Shown: one piece after another, positions 7,346 to 10,657 of the stretch | Position numbering within the stretch: the first letter of the stretch is position 1 | How the letters are laid out: each line of letters starts with the position of its first letter | Assembly: GCA_036379455.1 (NCBI GenBank) | Contig: DASVGQ010000004.1 | Span: 1 to 10,657, forward strand | Direction: 5' to 3' | Source of the DNA: SCRT01 sp036379455 | GTDB lineage: Bacteria > Pseudomonadota > Gammaproteobacteria > Nevskiales > Nevskiaceae | Length of the DNA stretch: 10,657 nt | Made by a program: the position numbers and the translations under genes | Notes under the pieces: model-generated | What the model was told of the DNA's origin: nothing | Seen by the model: only the letters and a program-made list of their open reading frames with translations | Database searches by the model: none

Positions 7346-7359
7346 CGCGGGAGCCCGCG
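7346..7359 (+). other. Small GC hairpin between the export and chain-length genes
   Basis: CGCGGG (7346-7351) and CCCGCG (7354-7359) are perfect complements in the 55-base gap between the two genes; in RNA this would fold as a 5-bp stem with a GAGC tetraloop. There is no T-run after it, so full termination is unlikely. It could be an mRNA processing or stability point that sets the ratio of upstream to downstream products, or simply chance in GC-rich DNA. Confidence 0.3.
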
Positions 7360-7396
7360 CGCGCCGGATCGTGATGACTTCGTCCTGAGAGGTTCT

Positions 7397-8998
7397 ATGC
7401 CGCAGCAATCCGTTGACGTGCACGAGATGTTCGAACGTGTACTGCTCGAGGCCAGGGCAACCTGGCGGTACCGGTGGCATGCGGTGGTCGTCGCGTGGGT
7501 TCTGGTGCTCGCCGGCCTTGCATTGGTGTTCAGCCTGCCGAACGAATACCAATCGAGCGCGCAGGTGTATGCCGACACCGCCGCGCTCAGCAACCCGCTC
7601 CTTCACGGCATCGCGGTGCAACCGGATGTGCGAGGGCGCCTGGAAGTCGTGACCCGTACCCTGCTCAGTCGCCCGAACCTCGAGACCGTGGCAGACAAGA
7701 CGGGGCTGGCGCTGCGTGCGACGACGCCCGCTTCCAACGACGAGCTGCTCCTGAAGCTGCAACACGCCGTCAAGATAAAGGGCGCCGGCGCGCGTGACCT
7801 GTACGACATCACGTACACCGACCGCGATCCGCAGATGACGCAGAAGGTCGTGCAGGCATTCGTCCAGGTGCTCATGAACGACGCGCTGAGCCGGGATTCG
7901 GGGACCTCAAGCTCGGCGCGGCAGTTCCTGCAGCGGCAGGTGGACGATTATGCGGCGCGGTTGAACACCGCGGAGAAGAAGCTGGCCGACTTCGAGACCG
8001 CGAACGCGGCATATTTGCCGAGTCAGGGCGGGGGCACGTACTTCGCGCGCACACAGGCGGCGCAGGCTGCGCTGCAGAGCCTGCAGGAACAGTACAACGC
8101 CGCGGTGGTGGCCCGCGATACCGCCGAGCAGCAGATGCACGCGATCACCGCGGGGTCGACCTCGGCGTCGCCCGGCGGCGATGGACAGTTGGCGCAGATC
8201 AATGAACAGATCGCGGACTATCGCCAGAAGCTCGACAACCTCCTGCTGACGTATACGGACGAATATCCGGGCGTCATCGCCGCGCGCAACGCCATCAAGC
8301 GCCTGGAAGCACGGAAGGCGGCTCTGCCCAAGGAGAGCGGCGGGGCGTCGTCGCAGAACATGGCCCCCGGCGTGAGCGGCCTTGCCTACCAGCAGATGCA
8401 GCAGAATCTCTATGAGGCGCAGGTCCAGGTCAAGACGCTGGGCGCGAAAGTCGCCGCCCAGAAGCAGGAGATTGCCGGCCTTGCGGCGAGCGCGGGCAAG
8501 ATCACGCAAGTGCAGGCGGCTCTGCAGGAGCTCACCCGCAACCTCGGCACGACGAAGCAGCAGTACGACACGCTCGTGGCGCGCCTCAACACCGCGCAGT
8601 TGTCGCAGGACGCGGCTCAGAGCGGCAACAACAACCTGCAGTTCCGCATCATAAGTCCGCCCGTGGTTCCGATCTTGCCGTCGGGGCCCAAGCGCGGTCG
8701 GCTGCTGCTCGTCGTGCTGGTCATCGCGCTTGGCGCCGGCGGCGCATACGCGTTCTTTGTGCACAAGATCCGCCCGGTGTTCGTCAACCTCAAAGGACTG
8801 CGCGACTTCACGGATTATCCGGTACTTGGGGCCCTCACCCTGATTCCTTCGGCGCGGCACCGCGTCGGGCGGTGGAGGGAGGCGGCAGGCTTCTACGCCG
8901 TCATGGCACTGTTGGCAGCGGTCGTGGTGGCGAGTTTCGCCTTCAGCGGCTCCCTGTCTGCCGCGATGCAGCACGTGATTGGTACGGGGATCTCATGA
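7397..8998 (+). CDS. EPS chain-length determinant (Wzz/GNVR-like), XrtA/PEP-CTERM-associated
   Basis: Inner-membrane polysaccharide co-polymerase that sets chain length and couples assembly to export. It has 533 residues. Order: a short cytoplasmic N-terminus; TM1 about 28-47; a Wzz-type region about 48-165 (EYQSSAQVYADTAALSNPLL); a long periplasmic coiled coil about 173-250, 265-310 and 335-405; the proline-rich signature PPVVPILPSGPKR at 421-433; TM2 about 434-456; a cytoplasmic loop 457-498 containing RDFTDYPVLGAL; and TM3 about 499-519. No kinase domain is fused: the kinase is the next gene. A third membrane segment, placing the last 14 residues in the periplasm, differs from two-helix Wzz proteins but suits this family, whose loop before TM3 can meet the kinase. 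GAGAGG at 7387-7392 is a good ribosome binding site, 4 bases before the ATG. The stop overlaps the kinase start (ATGA). Confidence 0.93.
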   Translation: MPQQSVDVHEMFERVLLEARATWRYRWHAVVVAWVLVLAGLALVFSLPNEYQSSAQVYADTAALSNPLLHGIAVQPDVRGRLEVVTRTLLSRPNLETVADKTGLALRATTPASNDELLLKLQHAVKIKGAGARDLYDITYTDRDPQMTQKVVQAFVQVLMNDALSRDSGTSSSARQFLQRQVDDYAARLNTAEKKLADFETANAAYLPSQGGGTYFARTQAAQAALQSLQEQYNAAVVARDTAEQQMHAITAGSTSASPGGDGQLAQINEQIADYRQKLDNLLLTYTDEYPGVIAARNAIKRLEARKAALPKESGGASSQNMAPGVSGLAYQQMQQNLYEAQVQVKTLGAKVAAQKQEIAGLAASAGKITQVQAALQELTRNLGTTKQQYDTLVARLNTAQLSQDAAQSGNNNLQFRIISPPVVPILPSGPKRGRLLLVVLVIALGAGGAYAFFVHKIRPVFVNLKGLRDFTDYPVLGALTLIPSARHRVGRWREAAGFYAVMALLAAVVVASFAFSGSLSAAMQHVIGTGIS

Positions 8999-9939
8999 GC
9001 ATCGTCGAAAGAGCTGCCGACCGGCTGCGCGCACAGGCTCCGGCGCCGCTCACGGGTCCGTCGGCCGCGGCTCGCGAAGGGCAGGTTCCTCCCGTCGTGA
9101 CGACGGTGGAGCGTGCCCTGGAATCGGTATCGCCCGCGCGCAGCACGGGCATCGGCGATGCGGCGGCGTCCGAGGAACGCGGAAGCGCGAGTGTCGTGGT
9201 ATCTGTGGACGTCCCGCGTTTCCGGCAGATGGGGCTGCAACCCACGGACGGTGACGCGGAGCGCCGGCTAGCTGACGAGTTGAGGCGTGTCAAGCGTCCG
9301 CTGCTGGCCAATGTACTGGGCCGTGGCCCCGAACCCGTGCCTCGCAGCGCGTATGTGATGGTTGCCAGCGCGCTGCCGGGAGAGGGCAAGACCTTCACGA
9401 CGTGGAATCTGGCGCGGAGCATGGCCCGTGAACCCGACCTCGAGGTCCTGCTGGTGGATGGCGACATCCCGAAGGCGGACATCACGCGTGCATTGGCCCT
9501 GACGGGCCGGCCGGGATTATCCGAAGTGCTGTCGGATACGCGGCTCAACCCGGCGGACGTCACGCTGACCACGGACGTAGCAAACCTGCGGGTACTGCCG
9601 GCCGGGAAATACCATCCACTGACGGCAGAACTGCTGGGCGGCCAGCGCATGGATGACGTGCTGGAGATGCTGGAAAGCGGGGGACGGCGGAGAGTCGTGC
9701 TGTTCGACTCACCGCCTCTGCTCACCGCTCCGGAGGCGGCGAGCCTGTCGGCGCACATGGGGCAGGTCGTCGTAGTCGTCGCTGCGGCCCGGACGAAGCA
9801 GCAGGAAGTCGCCCTCGCGCTGGAGACGCTCGCCCACACGCCCTACGTCGGCTTCGTTCTCAACATGAGCCAGATGTCCTCGCTCGACGGCTACTACTAC
9901 AACTACGGCTCGTACGCGCAGCGCGAGAGTGGCACCTAA
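8995..9939 (+). CDS. Tyrosine autokinase (CpsD/CapB-like, BY-kinase), XrtA/PEP-CTERM-associated
   Basis: Cytoplasmic bacterial tyrosine kinase of 314 residues whose autophosphorylation controls the neighbouring chain-length protein. Walker A is SALPGEGKT (125-133, Lys132), Walker A' is VLLVDGDIPK (151-160, Asp155 and Asp157), and Walker B is VVLFDSPP (234-241, Asp238). The C-terminus holds the autophosphorylation cluster GYYYNYGSY, with tyrosines at 300, 301, 302, 304 and 307. Residues 13-75 are rich in Ala, Ser and Pro and likely unstructured, ahead of the family element LADELRRVKRPLL at 92-104. The start is set at ATG 8995, in the ATGA overlap with the chain-length gene and preceded by GGGGA at 8986-8990; MSIVERAADRLRAQ is a typical family start. 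The frame is open further upstream to 8872, but that would duplicate 40 codons of overlap and has no support. Confidence 0.94.
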   Translation: MSIVERAADRLRAQAPAPLTGPSAAAREGQVPPVVTTVERALESVSPARSTGIGDAAASEERGSASVVVSVDVPRFRQMGLQPTDGDAERRLADELRRVKRPLLANVLGRGPEPVPRSAYVMVASALPGEGKTFTTWNLARSMAREPDLEVLLVDGDIPKADITRALALTGRPGLSEVLSDTRLNPADVTLTTDVANLRVLPAGKYHPLTAELLGGQRMDDVLEMLESGGRRRVVLFDSPPLLTAPEAASLSAHMGQVVVVVAAARTKQQEVALALETLAHTPYVGFVLNMSQMSSLDGYYYNYGSYAQRESGT

Positions 9940-10657
9940 TGGTCGATCACGTGCGCGTGCTGTCGGCAAGTTTCGCGGCGGCGGCCATCGGCGCCCTCGT
10001 TGCGATGCAGGCAAACGCTGCTCCGGTCGATACCGCGGCCGATACGGCGAACAGGGCACTCGGTCTGCCGTCCATCCTGATTCCGTGGACCACGGATCGT
10101 GCCGGCGGCCCCATGACGGGTCCGCCGGGCGTCATCCCGCAGCCCACGCCCGCCAAGCCGGGGCTGGTGCTCGGTGCGTCGCTCGGCGAGCTCTACACCG
10201 ACAACCTGACGCTGGCGGGATCCGCCCAGCCCAAGCAGAGCAGCTGGATCACGACCTTCGAACCGTTCGTCCGCGGCGCCGCGGCGACGCCACGGTTCAC
10301 GGGATTGTTCGATTATTCCGCGACCGGCTATCTGTACGCCGGACAGCCTTCCGACAATCAGGTGGCACAGGATTTCCGCGGCCAAGGGTCGCTCGTCGTG
10401 GTCCCGGATCACCTCTTCATAGACGGGGCAGCGACCTACGGCAGGGAGCTCGTTAACAACGCGCTTTCCTCCCAGTCGGGAACGTTCTTCCTCGACAACA
10501 ACCAGAGCAACGTCACGACCGGATCGCTCAGCCCTTATTGGACGCAGGAAGTCGGGGATCTGGGCCGGATGACGCTCCGCTACACGCACGGTCGCGTGAT
10601 TTACAACGACCACGGGATTCCCGACGAGAGCAGCGCGCTGCTTGACGGCGTGTCGAA
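9939..10657 (+). CDS. PEP-CTERM system-associated outer-membrane beta-barrel protein, N-terminal part (3' end outside window)
   Basis: The first 239 codons of a protein that resembles the uncharacterised PEP-CTERM-associated family encoded right after the tyrosine kinase in these loci. ATG 9939-9941 shares one base with the kinase stop (TAATG), and GAGAG at 9925-9929 is a modest ribosome binding site 9 bases upstream. The N-terminus is a Sec signal peptide: hydrophobic 12-23, cleavage site ANA at 25-27. After a Pro/Gly-rich segment (about 44-74) comes GLVLGASLGELYTDNLTLAG, starting near residue 75. From there on, alternating hydrophobic/polar strands rich in aromatic residues, Gly and Thr follow one another, as in outer-membrane beta-barrels (for example LDNNQSN and LSPYWTQEVGDLGRMTLRY near 186-216). 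Function is not established; a porin-like exit for the polysaccharide is a reasonable inference beside a short OPX protein. The frame is open to the window edge. Confidence 0.85.
   Translation, partial: MVDHVRVLSASFAAAAIGALVAMQANAAPVDTAADTANRALGLPSILIPWTTDRAGGPMTGPPGVIPQPTPAKPGLVLGASLGELYTDNLTLAGSAQPKQSSWITTFEPFVRGAAATPRFTGLFDYSATGYLYAGQPSDNQVAQDFRGQGSLVVVPDHLFIDGAATYGRELVNNALSSQSGTFFLDNNQSNVTTGSLSPYWTQEVGDLGRMTLRYTHGRVIYNDHGIPDESSALLDGVS

Noticed and set aside
8872..8994. Upstream-extended start of the tyrosine kinase
   Set aside because: It would overlap the chain-length gene by 127 bases. The 41 added residues do not look like the family, while ATG 8995 gives a typical N-terminus and an ATGA junction.
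1..10657. Insertion sequences, CRISPR arrays, tRNA/rRNA genes, phage or defence genes
   Set aside because: None seen: no transposase motifs, no regularly spaced repeats, no cloverleaf or rRNA signatures, and the gene-dense layout leaves little room for them.

Overview
The window is one co-directional block (all genes on the + strand, GC-rich, uniform codon use). It carries the regulatory head and export core of an exosortase A (XrtA)/PEP-CTERM exopolysaccharide locus. The gene set is typical of GC-rich, biofilm- or floc-forming environmental Proteobacteria, most likely Beta- or Gammaproteobacteria. I cannot name a genus. No mobile elements, tRNA or rRNA genes, CRISPR arrays or signs of transfer were seen.

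Region 1 (2-4947): the 3' part of prsK (histidine kinase), prsR (sigma-54-dependent response regulator) and prsT (long TPR lipoprotein). The first two overlap by 4 bases and prsT follows after about 33 bases, so they look like one transcript. PrsK/PrsR is the two-component system known to accompany PEP-CTERM protein sorting. PrsT is the TPR lipoprotein that marks the same loci.

Region 2 (4948-5298): the only sizeable gap, 351 bases. Its second half holds a perfect TATAAT -10 hexamer and a leader of roughly 118 nt. The leader contains two adjacent hairpins, one with a perfect 8-bp stem, and a short GTG-started upstream reading frame that ends 4 bases before the next gene. That gene has no visible Shine-Dalgarno sequence.

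Region 3 (5299-10657): a tightly packed exopolysaccharide assembly operon. It encodes the initiating undecaprenyl-phosphate sugar-phosphate transferase, a short lipoprotein polysaccharide export (OPX/Wza-like) protein, a chain-length determinant (Wzz-like), a separate tyrosine autokinase (CpsD-like), and the first 239 codons of a predicted outer-membrane beta-barrel protein of the PEP-CTERM-associated family, which runs off the window. The last two junctions are ATGA and TAATG overlaps.

Working model: the transferase starts the repeat unit on the inner membrane. The chain-length protein and its tyrosine kinase control polymer length and export. The OPX lipoprotein spans the periplasm, and the beta-barrel may supply the outer-membrane pore. 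PrsK/PrsR probably drives sigma-54 promoters of PEP-CTERM substrate genes elsewhere. The exosortase and the substrates are not in this window; by analogy with related loci the exosortase is expected downstream. The system is known as a whole. The least-described parts are the leader of the EPS operon and the role of the beta-barrel.
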